This document shows positions 34,439 through 42,649 of a stretch of DNA of 64,000 nt, piece by piece (the first letter of the stretch is position 1; each line of letters starts with the position of its first letter). Source of the stretch: Lachnospiraceae bacterium (GTDB lineage Bacteria; Bacillota; Clostridia; Lachnospirales; Lachnospiraceae); the NCBI GenBank assembly GCA_910573755.1, contig CAJTBO010000012.1:86663-150662 (forward strand), given 5' to 3'. A program made the translations under genes and the position numbers. The notes below the pieces were generated by a model, which saw nothing but the letters and a program-made list of their open reading frames with translations, did not search any database and was not told where the DNA came from.

Positions 34439-34511
34439 TGAGCCACCGGGGACTCGAACCCCGGACAACTTGATTAAAAGTCAAGTGCTCTACCACCTGA
34501 GCTAGTGGCCC
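34439..34511 (-). tRNA. tRNA-Lys (UUU)
   Basis: Cloverleaf with acceptor GGGCCAC, anticodon loop CTTTTAA (TTT) and T loop TTCGAGT. Last gene of a six-tRNA block read from 35097. Confidence 0.96.
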
Positions 34512-34550
34512 ATACTGTTTTTTTATCGTCCGTACATGTGACCGGACAAA

Positions 34551-34622
34551 CTGGGCTAGCTGGATTCGAACCAGCGAATGCAGGAGTCAAAGTCCTGTGC
34601 CTTACCGCTTGGCGATAGCCCA
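34551..34622 (-). tRNA. tRNA-Gln (UUG)
   Basis: Perfect acceptor stem TGGGCTA/TAGCCCA and anticodon loop CTTTGAC (TTG). Confidence 0.96.
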
Positions 34623-34674
34623 TCATCGGCATCCTGCTCTTTACGAATCTCTTCTGCCCGCTGAAAACTTTCAG

Positions 34675-34749
34675 GGTGGGTAAAGGGACTCGAACCCTCG
34701 GCCTCCAGAGCCACAATCTGGCGCGCTAGCCAACTGCGCCATACCCACC
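34675..34749 (-). tRNA. tRNA-His (GUG)
   Basis: Anticodon loop TTGTGGC (GTG), with the extra 5' G typical of tRNA-His encoded before acceptor GTGGGTA. Confidence 0.96.
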
Positions 34750-34772
34750 ATATTGACACCTGCATGTCCAAA

Positions 34773-34846
<74 letters not shown>

Positions 34847-34926
34847 ATGCTGCTAACCTTGATGCGCTTTACGATGCATAACGCTCGACCCGGCGCCGGT
34901 ATGGCCTCATCGGAAACCATACGATA

Positions 34927-34997
34927 AGCGGGTGATGGGAATCGAACCCACGTGTCCAGCTTGGAAGGCTGGTGTTCTACCATTGAACTACACCCGC
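34927..34997 (-). tRNA. tRNA-Gly (UCC)
   Basis: Acceptor GCGGGTG, anticodon loop CTTCCAA (TCC). Confidence 0.96.
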
Positions 34998-35022
34998 ATA
35001 CTGACTGCTTTTCTGTTTTAAG

Positions 35023-35097
35023 TCGGGGTGACAGGATTCGAACCTGCGACCTCCTGGTCCCAAACCAGGCGCTCTAGCCAAGCTGAGCCACACCCCG
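35023..35097 (-). tRNA. tRNA-Pro (UGG)
   Basis: Acceptor CGGGGTG/CACCCCG and anticodon loop TTTGGGA (TGG). First gene of the block. Confidence 0.96.
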
Positions 35098-35159
35098 GCA
35101 TTTCTTCAGATTCAGAAAATCCCCTGACTTACAGCGTCCCTAACCGTGACGCAAGGATT

Positions 35160-35188
35160 ATTATATAATACCTCTCCCCTTATGTCAA
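35160..35188 (-). promoter_or_regulatory. Consensus sigma-A promoter of the tRNA block
   Basis: On the minus strand a perfect TTGACA (35183-35188) and perfect TATAAT (35160-35165) are 17 bases apart, as expected for a strongly expressed stable-RNA operon. Confidence 0.92.
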
Positions 35189-35216
35189 TAAAAAAAATTA
35201 TTTTTTTTCATTTTTT

Positions 35217-36875
35217 TCAACTTTTCTCTCCCCACTGTCCGTTCAGCCAGATTTTTCTTTCTTCAAGGAACTTTCTCATATCCTCCGTCCCTTCCTCCCA
35301 GCTATCAATACCTCTGTAACAGTTATCCATTCCGGCGGCGGCTCTGATCCGCTCCCTGTACTCCTCATATCCCGTCTCCAGAAATTTCTCCAGCCAGGGG
35401 CCGTACTGCCTTTGATAGCATTTTTCCACCGCCGTGTAAAACTCCGGCTTTTCATATAACGTTTTGCTCCAGCCTGCCAGATTAACATAAAACCCTTCCG
35501 GTTTATGCAGTTCATCCGCCTCGCCCCAGCCCCCGCCGTTTCCCAGCGCGAGATCATAATCCCATACCGGCCCGGCGTACAGCCTGTCCGCATACCTCGG
35601 TTTATAAAAAAACACGCTTGAAGAATTGGCGTCAATATTTTTACTGATTTCATCAAGGACGTAACGTCCCGCAAAGGAATCCATATCCATCATCTCTGTG
35701 TAAAAAATGCCCGCTCTGCCCTGATCCAGCTCCTCTCCTTCCGGCAGATATCCGTCCCCGGCAAAAAGCGCGCTTTCAAAATCCTGCACAAAGGCATAGA
35801 TATACTGTATCTCCTCCACGGATGCATACGCAGGACTTTTCACCACCACATGCTGTCCGTTTCTTGTCAGAAATTTACTCGGCTCCGCCGCATACCTGAC
35901 GGGATATTCCATCTCCAGCAGATATCCCCCCTCGATATTCTTCGGATTTTCAGGCAGAAACCATCCCTGCAGCAGCGTTTCCTCTTCTCCTGCCAGAGTA
36001 TAATTCTGATAAGCCGTTACATCGCCGTTTAATTCCCCGTTCTCCGCCTCCAGATCGCCGATTTCCAGCCTTCCCGGCGCAATATCCGCTTTTTCCGCCA
36101 AAAGATAGAGCCCCTGATACTCCCCGTTCACATACAGATCCGCCCATTCGCAGCTTAAAGCCCCCGGCAGTGAACATTCCTTTGACATATCCAGAAACAG
36201 TTTGTTCCGCATCATGGACGGATCTTTTACATTGGAGATCAAAAGCCATTTTTTAGCCGGGTCCATCCCCAAAAGGGATGCCTTTGCAGACAGTTTGATC
36301 TGCCATGATTTTTTATTTTCATACCATGTGGAATTTCCATGTCCGTGCATGGCTTCGATCTCACCCTGAAAAGCTTTCCGGCCCCCGGGCAGATACAAAA
36401 TAAGTTTTCCGGCGCTCTCCTTCTCCTTGTCCGCCTCCAGTTCCTCAAACGGCTCCTCGGTCTCCACCCAGAGGCAGGGCATATTCCGGGACTGCAGCAC
36501 TTCAGCCTCAAACTCCTGCCCTCCCGCCCGCACCAGCACTCTGCCCCGGGTCAGAGCGCTGCGCTCCTTTTGCTTCTCCCTTTGTGCCGGGGCAGCGCCG
36601 GTTTCCTCATAAGAAACAATTATTCCCTCTTCCTGCCCCTTCGGCATCAGTACCGTAACATCAGGCAGCCTCGCAAAGGAGGGCAGAAAAAGATAACATC
36701 CGTCACCGTTTTTATCACTCTGCAAAGAGATCCGCAGCTTTTCCGCGGACACCGGTATTTCCCGTCCGCCCGCCAAAATATATACGAAAAAGGATGCCGC
36801 CGCCAGCAAGAGCACCCTTAACATCATCTTCGTTATTTTTACAACATCCTGATATCCCAAAAGCTTTCCCCGCAT
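35217..36875 (-). CDS. CotH-like kinase-fold protein, membrane anchored
   Basis: The ATG at 36873-36875 overlaps the preceding TGA; the frame extends one TTG further. After a short basic N-terminus there is one membrane segment (MMLRVLLLAAASFFVYILAG), so the rest is outside the cell. The ~450-residue C-terminal part matches the CotH family: GHGNSTW, KKSWQIKLS, a MRNKL segment, DMDSFAGRYVLDEI and GPVWDYDLALGNG, where the WD-x-D aspartates are expected to bind metal and ATP. Bacterial spore CotH phosphorylates coat proteins; many clostridial homologues are surface proteins of unknown target. It is the last gene of a five-gene overlapping operon. Confidence 0.8.
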   Translation of the reverse strand: MRGKLLGYQDVVKITKMMLRVLLLAAASFFVYILAGGREIPVSAEKLRISLQSDKNGDGCYLFLPSFARLPDVTVLMPKGQEEGIIVSYEETGAAPAQREKQKERSALTRGRVLVRAGGQEFEAEVLQSRNMPCLWVETEEPFEELEADKEKESAGKLILYLPGGRKAFQGEIEAMHGHGNSTWYENKKSWQIKLSAKASLLGMDPAKKWLLISNVKDPSMMRNKLFLDMSKECSLPGALSCEWADLYVNGEYQGLYLLAEKADIAPGRLEIGDLEAENGELNGDVTAYQNYTLAGEEETLLQGWFLPENPKNIEGGYLLEMEYPVRYAAEPSKFLTRNGQHVVVKSPAYASVEEIQYIYAFVQDFESALFAGDGYLPEGEELDQGRAGIFYTEMMDMDSFAGRYVLDEISKNIDANSSSVFFYKPRYADRLYAGPVWDYDLALGNGGGWGEADELHKPEGFYVNLAGWSKTLYEKPEFYTAVEKCYQRQYGPWLEKFLETGYEEYRERIRAAAGMDNCYRGIDSWEEGTEDMRKFLEERKIWLNGQWGEKS

Positions 36876-37375
36876 CAATACCGCTCCAGATAATGTATCG
36901 TAACTTCCGTCTTTCCTTCCCCGTCAATCTCCATCACCGCATAGGAAGGTTTCCTGCCCTCCTGTCTCGGATAGGAGAGGCTCCCCGGATTGACCGCCCA
37001 GATACCGCCTTTATCGTCTACTGCCGGACGGTGGGTATGTCCGTAAAACACCATCTGGTATCCTCTCGCTTTGGCTTCCTGCCTTAAAAACTCGTTGCTC
37101 ACGGAAATATAATAATTATGCCCGTGGGTTACCAGCGCTTTATACGGGCCGATCTGGACCTCCACATCATTTTTCAGATTGGAGAAGAAATCATTATTGC
37201 CTGCCGCCACAACAAAAGGGCAGTTATTCATTTCCCTCACCGCTTCCTCAAATTCATACTCCTGTCCTTCCACATCGCCGCAGTGTATTACAAGAGACAC
37301 CGGCTTTGTCTCTTCCAGCGCCCTGTAAAAATTCTCCCCCTGTCTGTGTGTATCGCTTACGATCAGTACCTTCAT
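36875..37375 (-). CDS. YfcE/MJ0936-type phosphodiesterase
   Basis: The 166 residues have the compact calcineurin-like metal site: SDTHRQ (7-12), HCGDVEG, AGNND, THGHNYY, GHTHRP and the ending NPGSLSYPR. Members hydrolyse phosphodiesters in vitro with Mn2+; the physiological substrate is unclear. The gene overlaps its neighbours on both sides by four bases (ATGA/TGATG). The pairing with the XTP pyrophosphatase gene upstream is a familiar Firmicute arrangement and suggests nucleotide clean-up. Confidence 0.92.
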   Translation of the reverse strand: MKVLIVSDTHRQGENFYRALEETKPVSLVIHCGDVEGQEYEFEEAVREMNNCPFVVAAGNNDFFSNLKNDVEVQIGPYKALVTHGHNYYISVSNEFLRQEAKARGYQMVFYGHTHRPAVDDKGGIWAVNPGSLSYPRQEGRKPSYAVMEIDGEGKTEVTIHYLERY

Positions 37376-37995
37376 CTGTTTTCCTCCAAACTCACGCCCA
37401 GTTTCTCCCTCATTGCCCGCAGGGCCTTCCCCCGGTGGCTGATACTGTTCTTATCCTCCGGAGACAACTGCGCCGATGTGCAGTCAAATTCCGGCAGGTA
37501 GAAGATCGGGTCATAGCCGAAACCATTCTCTCCTTGCTCCTCATACCCGATCTGCCCCTCCATCGCGCCTTCCGCCGTCAGCACCCTTCCGTCCGGACAG
37601 ACCGCCGCAACCGCACAGATAAACCTGGCGCTTCTCTCCCTGCCTGAAACCCCTTCAAGGCGCCGGATCAGATCCGCATTTTTCACCCGATAGGAAGTGT
37701 CATGCCCCAGATAGCGCGCCGAATAAATGCCCGGCTCTCCGTTCAGGGCATCGATAACAAGCCCCGAATCATCCGCGATCACTATGGCGTCTTTCCAGAT
37801 CTCATCCCGCGCCGCTTCCTCTGCCACCGCCTTTGCTTTTATGATGGCATTCTCCAGAAAAGTGCTGCCGTTCTCCTCCGGCTGCGCAAAAAATCCCGCC
37901 TCCTTCATTGTTGTCACACCGGCATCCATATCCCGCAGGATTTCTCTGATTTCTTTTGCTTTATCCTTATTTCCTGTTGCAACTATTACTTTCAT
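37372..37995 (-). CDS. rdgB: XTP/dITP diphosphatase (HAM1/RdgB family)
   Basis: The 207-residue protein begins VIVATGNKDKAKEI, the family's nucleotide-binding start, and has ADDSGLVIDALNGEPGIYSARY and the C-terminal GFGYDPIFYLPE followed by SHRGKALRAM. It hydrolyses the non-canonical purine triphosphates XTP, ITP and dITP to monophosphates and so keeps them out of DNA and RNA. It overlaps both neighbours by four bases (ATGA), which implies coupled translation. Confidence 0.95.
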   Translation of the reverse strand: MKVIVATGNKDKAKEIREILRDMDAGVTTMKEAGFFAQPEENGSTFLENAIIKAKAVAEEAARDEIWKDAIVIADDSGLVIDALNGEPGIYSARYLGHDTSYRVKNADLIRRLEGVSGRERSARFICAVAAVCPDGRVLTAEGAMEGQIGYEEQGENGFGYDPIFYLPEFDCTSAQLSPEDKNSISHRGKALRAMREKLGVSLEENR

Positions 37996-38741
37996 CTTAA
38001 TTCCAGTTCCTCAAATGTATCCGTTATCCCCTTACAGATCCCTTCCGCGATCCTCTCCTGATACGCCTGCGTAAGAAGCAGCTCTTTTTCCGTTTCATTA
38101 CTCATATAACCCGGACAGACGACGGCAGCCGGTATGGAAAGTTCCGTCAAAATACCCTCTTCCACCTCCACAAGCCCCAGCGCCTTTCCCTCTATCGCCG
38201 TGACTACCTCCCGCTCCATCCGGTCCGCAAAGCTGCCGTTTGTCAGCCAGGGACGGAAATACAGGCTGTTGTAACAGACATAGCTGCCGAAAACTTCCGT
38301 GTCCGTATCTCCTCCGAGCGTCAGTCCCAGATACAGGCCTGCCTTGGTCTGTTCCGCCAGCAGCATCTTATTCTCAGGGTCTGCCTCTTTTCCTTCTTCC
38401 GAAATACTGTATACCCGTATTCCTTCCGCCTCCAGCAGCGCCCGGCACCTTTCTTCTATCCGGGCAAGTATTTCTTTTTCCTGACTGTCTGCCCCTTCCG
38501 AAGCCTCTGTATTCAGAATGACAGCCCTTTCGTACAGTTCCGAAGGTTTATAACGATTCCCCTGCAAAATCAATTCATGTCCCGGCCCCGCTTCCGGATC
38601 CGCCGTCTCCGGCACGCCGGAAGCACTTCCTGTCTCCGCGGCAGCCGTCATTCGATTCATGCCCAGACCCGCGACAAGCATAAACGCCGCCGCAAGAAAA
38701 CTTCCGCCCAGAATGGCGCTCCATCTCATCAGTTTCTTCAT
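37992..38741 (-). CDS. Secreted amidase_3-like protein lacking the zinc ligands
   Basis: The 249 residues start with a basic segment and a hydrophobic signal/anchor (ILGGSFLAAAFMLVAGLGM). The rest follows the N-acetylmuramoyl-L-alanine amidase (amidase_3) fold strand by strand: an AVILNTEAS start, IEERCRALLEAEGIRVYSI, GLYLGLTLGG, FGSYVCYNS and AAVVCPGYMSNETEKELL. In active amidases these positions are DPGHGG, SIHANA and ELGFLSN; here the two His and the Glu zinc ligands are missing. It is therefore probably a catalytically dead relative, perhaps a peptidoglycan binder or regulator. It sits between an RNA methyltransferase and rdgB with four-base overlaps. Confidence 0.75.
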   Translation of the reverse strand: MKKLMRWSAILGGSFLAAAFMLVAGLGMNRMTAAAETGSASGVPETADPEAGPGHELILQGNRYKPSELYERAVILNTEASEGADSQEKEILARIEERCRALLEAEGIRVYSISEEGKEADPENKMLLAEQTKAGLYLGLTLGGDTDTEVFGSYVCYNSLYFRPWLTNGSFADRMEREVVTAIEGKALGLVEVEEGILTELSIPAAVVCPGYMSNETEKELLLTQAYQERIAEGICKGITDTFEELELR

Positions 38742-39904
38742 CCCGTCATCTCACCGGCTTTCTTTTTTCCGGGCGGTTTCGGCCCCGTATACTGATAAAA
38801 ATAGGTCTTCATCATCCCGTTATATATCTTCCTGTTTTTATCCGCCTTTTTCCCGATGCTTTCTTCCGCCTTATCATAGGCCGAGATCAGATACATCGAC
38901 CAGCTGTCAAGACTGCCGTATCTTACGCCAAGCATCCGGTAAAGTTCCGGCAGTTCTTCTTTCTCCTTCAGCCGCTCCCCGTAGGGCGGATTTGTGATCA
39001 GAAAACCATATTTTTTCGGATGGCTCAACTCCGACACCGGACGCCTCTGAAAGTGTATCAGCCTGTCCACTCCAGCCCGTTTTGCATTTTCTCTGGAAAT
39101 GGCGACCATGGCGTCATCGATATCATATCCCTGAATATCCGTCTCCACAGACAGATCCACCAGATCATTCGCTTCATCCAGCACATCATACCACTGTTTT
39201 TTGGGAATCAGATGGTCCCACTCTTCCGATATAAACTCCCGGCTGAGCCCCGGTGCCATATTCGCTGCCATCATGGCCGCCTCAATCGGAAAAGTCCCGC
39301 TGCCGCAGAAAGGATCCACCAAAATCCGGTCCTTTTTCCACGGTGTCAGCATGATCAGCGCCGCCGCCAGATTCTCCGCAATGGGCGCTTTTGCCGTCAG
39401 CTTCCGGTAGCCGCGTTTATGTAAAGATTCTCCCGTCGTATCAAGCCCCACCGTCACCGTATCCTTCATGATAAATACCCTGAGCGGAAAGCTTTCGCCT
39501 TCTTCCGCAAACCAGTTTGTATGGTACACGCCCTTCAGCCTTTCTACGATCGCCTTCTTCATGATCGACTGGATATCCGACGGACTGAACAGTTTACTCT
39601 TCACACTGGCTGCCTTTGCCACCCAGAATTTTCCGTCTTTCGGAATATACTCTTCCCAGGGCAGGGCTTTTGTTCCCTGAAACAGTTCCTCAAAGGTAAC
39701 TGCCGGGAAACTGCCGATCCTGATCAGAATTCTTTCCGCCGTCCTCAGAAAAAGATTCGCCCTGCAGACAGCTTCGTCGTCGCCTGCAAAAAGAACCCTG
39801 CCGTCCTCCACCTGCAGGATCTCGTAACCAAGTTCCGTGATTTCTTTTTTTAATACCGCTTCCAACCCGAAATGGCATGGAGCGATCAGCTCAAATTTTC
39901 TCAT
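38738..39904 (-). CDS. THUMP-domain 23S rRNA guanine-N2 methyltransferase (RlmL N-terminal type)
   Basis: The 388-residue protein has an N-terminal ferredoxin-like/THUMP region (FELIAPCHFGLEAVLKKE) and a C-terminal Rossmann methyltransferase with DPFCGSGTFPIEAA as SAM motif and NPPYGER as catalytic motif IV, the signature of N2-guanine RNA methyltransferases such as RlmL/YcbY. It probably modifies 23S rRNA. The C-terminal tail is Lys/Pro-rich. The ATG is only six bases after the -10 box of a near-consensus promoter, with no ribosome site between, so the message should be leaderless. It is the first gene of the overlapping operon. Confidence 0.9.
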   Translation of the reverse strand: MRKFELIAPCHFGLEAVLKKEITELGYEILQVEDGRVLFAGDDEAVCRANLFLRTAERILIRIGSFPAVTFEELFQGTKALPWEEYIPKDGKFWVAKAASVKSKLFSPSDIQSIMKKAIVERLKGVYHTNWFAEEGESFPLRVFIMKDTVTVGLDTTGESLHKRGYRKLTAKAPIAENLAAALIMLTPWKKDRILVDPFCGSGTFPIEAAMMAANMAPGLSREFISEEWDHLIPKKQWYDVLDEANDLVDLSVETDIQGYDIDDAMVAISRENAKRAGVDRLIHFQRRPVSELSHPKKYGFLITNPPYGERLKEKEELPELYRMLGVRYGSLDSWSMYLISAYDKAEESIGKKADKNRKIYNGMMKTYFYQYTGPKPPGKKKAGEMTG

Positions 39905-39910
39905 AAACCT

Positions 39911-39939
39911 ATATTAAATTAGGATATTTGCTCTGTCAA
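39911..39939 (-). promoter_or_regulatory. Near-consensus promoter giving a leaderless mRNA
   Basis: On the minus strand TTGACA (39934-39939) and TAATAT (39911-39916) have a 17-base spacer. The A of the start codon of the RNA methyltransferase is the seventh base after the -10 box, the usual transcription start. Confidence 0.8.
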
Positions 39940-39954
39940 CTAAAACGTAATATT

Positions 39955-39980
39955 AAGAAAGGGAAAGCTTCCGCTTTCCC
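39955..39980 (-). terminator. Terminator of the small Asn/Gln-rich gene
   Basis: An 8-bp stem (39961-39968 with 39973-39980) and 4-base loop, followed on the minus strand by TTTCTT. It lies 13 bases after the stop codon of the gene at 39994. Confidence 0.75.
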
Positions 39981-39993
39981 CTCTTTCTTTTTC

Positions 39994-40119
39994 TTAGTAA
40001 TTGTTGTTCTTGCAGTTTTCAGAAGAATTCTTGTTGCTGTTCTGGCTCTGGTTCTGATTCTGGTTCTTCTGAGATTCGTTCTGAGAATTCCCTGTTTTGT
40101 TTGTGTCATTCTTAGACAT
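39994..40119 (-). CDS. 41-residue Asn/Gln-rich small protein, possible spore protein
   Basis: I found this short gene by eye. The ATG (40117-40119) has AGGAGG seven bases upstream, and the frame ends at a TAA just before a hairpin terminator. The peptide starts MSKNDTNKTG and is made almost entirely of Asn, Gln, Ser and Lys with one Cys; it has no hydrophobic stretch. A promoter matching the forespore sigma-G consensus lies ~70 bases upstream. Low-complexity Asn/Gln-rich composition is also seen in gamma-type small acid-soluble spore proteins. A spore role is inferred from promoter and composition; no homology is claimed. Confidence 0.7.
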   Translation of the reverse strand: MSKNDTNKTGNSQNESQKNQNQNQSQNSNKNSSENCKNNNY

Positions 40120-40189
40120 ATGCATACCTCCTGAATTTTTAATGACGAACTGCTCCGCTTTTTGCTCGGCTGTTCTCTATTACATTCAG

Positions 40190-40219
40190 TAGTATGTCTC
40201 AGTGTTTTCAGGTTTATAC
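40190..40219 (-). promoter_or_regulatory. Sigma-G-like (forespore) promoter
   Basis: On the minus strand GTATA (40215-40219) and CATACTA (40190-40196) are 18 bases apart, matching the Bacillus sigma-G consensus GHATR-N18-CATWHTA at all positions. It points to the small gene at 39994-40119. Confidence 0.6.
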
Positions 40220-40238
40220 ATTATTTTTTAATTTTTTT

Positions 40239-40679
40239 CTATCGAAGCTGCCTGATCAGACGATATACTCCCATCACAATAAAAATCATCAATATAAACG
40301 GGAACAGAACCTGCAGTACGGAAAATGCCGCGATCAGTACAAGCACCGTGATCAACACCGACATAATCGTATGCAGCCACGCCGGCCGCTCCCGATACCA
40401 TTCCCTGAAACTTTTACCGCTGCCGCCATAGGGAATCTCCCCGTCATCATCCCCGCCATAGGTATCCGTACCCTCGGCATATTTATTAGCCTCAATGACG
40501 GTTTTCGCAAGAAGCCGCGGATCCCCGAGCGCCTCCAGTATCTCCTCCTCGCTCTTTCCCTGACGAAGCTGTATCTCAATATACTCTTCATAGTACTGAA
40601 CATTATCTTCTACCGTTGTTGCCGGCACCTTACCGGTAAGCGATATCCGCAGTGTACTGATAAATTCATACCTGTTCAT
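40239..40679 (-). CDS. HAAS/DUF1700-type membrane protein
   Basis: The start is the ATG at 40677-40679 (MNRYEFISTLR); the open frame extends 23 residues upstream without a ribosome site. The first ~75 residues match the HAAS/DUF1700 helical domain (VQYYEEYIEIQLRQGKSEEEILEALGDP), followed by an acidic/glycine linker and one or two C-terminal membrane helices (IMSVLITVLVLIAAFSVLQ). Proteins of this type usually pair with a PadR-like regulator or act in envelope stress; no regulator is adjacent here. It lies alone between the cardiolipin synthase and the small spore-type gene. Confidence 0.85.
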   Translation of the reverse strand: MNRYEFISTLRISLTGKVPATTVEDNVQYYEEYIEIQLRQGKSEEEILEALGDPRLLAKTVIEANKYAEGTDTYGGDDDGEIPYGGSGKSFREWYRERPAWLHTIMSVLITVLVLIAAFSVLQVLFPFILMIFIVMGVYRLIRQLR

Positions 40680-40800
40680 CAAATATTTTCCATTCCTCTT
40701 CTTCGCTGCACATCTGCACTTTGCATGTATGATTGAAGTGTACCACATCTCGCTGTGCTTTTCTATAAAACGAATATTAAAAATGCATAAACTAGTTGTA

Positions 40801-42396
40801 TTAAAGCAATGGCGAAAAGAAATTCAGCACCTTTCCGAGCAGGCGGCGATACCAGGGAATGGAAAGATAGTACTCCATCGTCACTTCCTGACAGTCTTTC
40901 AAAGTGTTCTGGAAATCAGCCTCTATCTCCGCGATCACAGGATTCCTGTAAATATAAGTGGCACATTCAAAATGATGGTAAAGGCTTCTGAAATCGAAAT
41001 TGATGGAGCCCACCACAGCTTTATTGTCATCGGATATGACTGTTTTCGCATGGATAAAACCCGGGGTATATTCGTAAACCTTCACCCCCGCCCGCAAGAG
41101 CACCGGATAGGATATCCTTGTCACATCAAAGATCACTTTTTTATCCGGAATATGAGGCACGATCAGTTTTACCTCCGTTCCCCTCTCCGCCGCATATTTA
41201 AAAGCCCGCATGGTTTCATTGTCAGTGATAAAATAGGGCGTCATCACATGGATATAACGGTTTGCACGGTTCATCATGTCCAAGTATACATTTTCCGCAA
41301 GGGCGTGTCTGGAGTTCGGCCCGTCCCCGTAAGGCATCACATAACCGTCTTCCGGGATATCCCATCCCTCCTTTTGAAACGGCGCTTCCTGCCTTTTTGC
41401 AGTCTTCTTTGGCAGATATTTCAAATAATCCCCCGGGAGATAACCGGGATTGCTTTCCGATCCTATACTGTACCAGAGCTGCAGAAACATCATCGTATAA
41501 CTCTGCACTGCATCTCCTTCTATTTTCACCGCCGTATCCTTCCAGCATCCATAGGGATGCGTGATATTAGCGTATTCATCCGCCAGATTGATACCGCCGT
41601 TATACGCCACTTTTCCGTCAATCACCAGTATCTTCCGATGGTCGCGATGATTCTGGTGGGTGGAGAAAAACGGAACCGCCGGCAAAAATATCCTTACGTC
41701 AATCCCAGCTTTCCGCAGACTCTCTTCATATTTTCTCGGCAGTCCGTTAATGGCGCAGGTGCCGTCATACATCAGCTTTATTTCCACACCTTCCGCCGCT
41801 TTCCGCTTTAATATTTCCAGAATACTGCTCCAGACAGAACCTTCATATATAATAAAATACTCCATCAGGATAAAATGCTCCGCCTTTTCCAGTTCCGGTA
41901 AAAGATCTTCAAATTTATCCTCTCCAAAAGGAAAATAAGTCACTTTTGTGTTTTCATAGGTCGGAAACCCTCCCGTATTCTCCACATAACGCGAGATTGC
42001 CGACATGGAAACGGATTTTCCATTTAAACGCTTCCTTATCTCTTTATTCTGTTCCAGATAGGGCTTTCCTTCCTCAATTCTGCGGTTGATCGTTTTTTTA
42101 ATGGAAATGGTGATAAAATTTGTCTCTACATATAAGTACAAAAGCCCGCCGAACAGCGGAAACAGACACAGCGGAATCGCCCACGTCAGTTTAAAAGCCG
42201 GATTAATATCCCGGTTCACCACATAAATAAGCAGAACACCGCTCAAAAGCATCAGGATGACCGATATTACAGGCATATAATTACTGAGCCAGTAAAATGT
42301 GGCAAACAGGAAATATGCCTGCGCTGCCACCAGCATGATCGTAATGACCAAACGGCTGAACACTATTTTTTTCAGATTAATTAACAGCTTTGCCAT
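40801..42396 (-). CDS. cls: Cardiolipin synthase (phospholipase D family)
   Basis: The 531 residues have two N-terminal membrane segments, a PLDc_N-type region and two HxK motifs: HRKILVIDGKVAYNGG near the middle and HAKTVISDDNKAVVGS near the C-terminus. The enzyme condenses two phosphatidylglycerol molecules to cardiolipin and glycerol at the membrane. Length and layout are those of bacterial ClsA-type enzymes. No clear partner gene is adjacent; upstream is a tRNA-Arg transcript that ends in a terminator. Confidence 0.95.
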   Translation of the reverse strand: MAKLLINLKKIVFSRLVITIMLVAAQAYFLFATFYWLSNYMPVISVILMLLSGVLLIYVVNRDINPAFKLTWAIPLCLFPLFGGLLYLYVETNFITISIKKTINRRIEEGKPYLEQNKEIRKRLNGKSVSMSAISRYVENTGGFPTYENTKVTYFPFGEDKFEDLLPELEKAEHFILMEYFIIYEGSVWSSILEILKRKAAEGVEIKLMYDGTCAINGLPRKYEESLRKAGIDVRIFLPAVPFFSTHQNHRDHRKILVIDGKVAYNGGINLADEYANITHPYGCWKDTAVKIEGDAVQSYTMMFLQLWYSIGSESNPGYLPGDYLKYLPKKTAKRQEAPFQKEGWDIPEDGYVMPYGDGPNSRHALAENVYLDMMNRANRYIHVMTPYFITDNETMRAFKYAAERGTEVKLIVPHIPDKKVIFDVTRISYPVLLRAGVKVYEYTPGFIHAKTVISDDNKAVVGSINFDFRSLYHHFECATYIYRNPVIAEIEADFQNTLKDCQEVTMEYYLSIPWYRRLLGKVLNFFSPLL

Positions 42397-42455
42397 CCTT
42401 CTTTCTCCTTATTTCCTGCCTGCACAATATCCGTCAGCATTATCCCGATGATATG

Positions 42456-42493
42456 ATAAAAAGCCTTATAAACCATACGGTTTACAAGGCTTT
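42456..42493 (-). terminator. Terminator of tRNA-Arg
   Basis: A ~15-bp stem with one mismatch and a 4-base loop, followed on the minus strand by TTTTTA, directly after the tRNA. Confidence 0.85.
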
Positions 42494-42496
42494 CCG

Positions 42497-42570
42497 CGTA
42501 CGTGACAGGATTCGAACCCACGACCTTCTGGTCCGTAGCCAGACGCTCTATCCAGCTGAGCTACACGTAC
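42497..42570 (-). tRNA. tRNA-Arg (ACG)
   Basis: Acceptor GTACGTG/CACGTAC, anticodon loop CTACGGA (ACG; A34 is expected to be converted to inosine). It has its own promoter and terminator. Confidence 0.96.
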
Positions 42571-42604
42571 TTGTCTACGAATCATCATTTATTCGTACTT
42601 ATCT

Positions 42605-42633
42605 ATTTTACATAGCATCGGACGGTTTGTCAA
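42605..42633 (-). promoter_or_regulatory. Sigma-A promoter of tRNA-Arg
   Basis: On the minus strand TTGACA (42628-42633) and TAAAAT (42605-42610), 17-base spacer. Confidence 0.88.
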
Positions 42634-42649
42634 GAGGGTTTTTAATATT

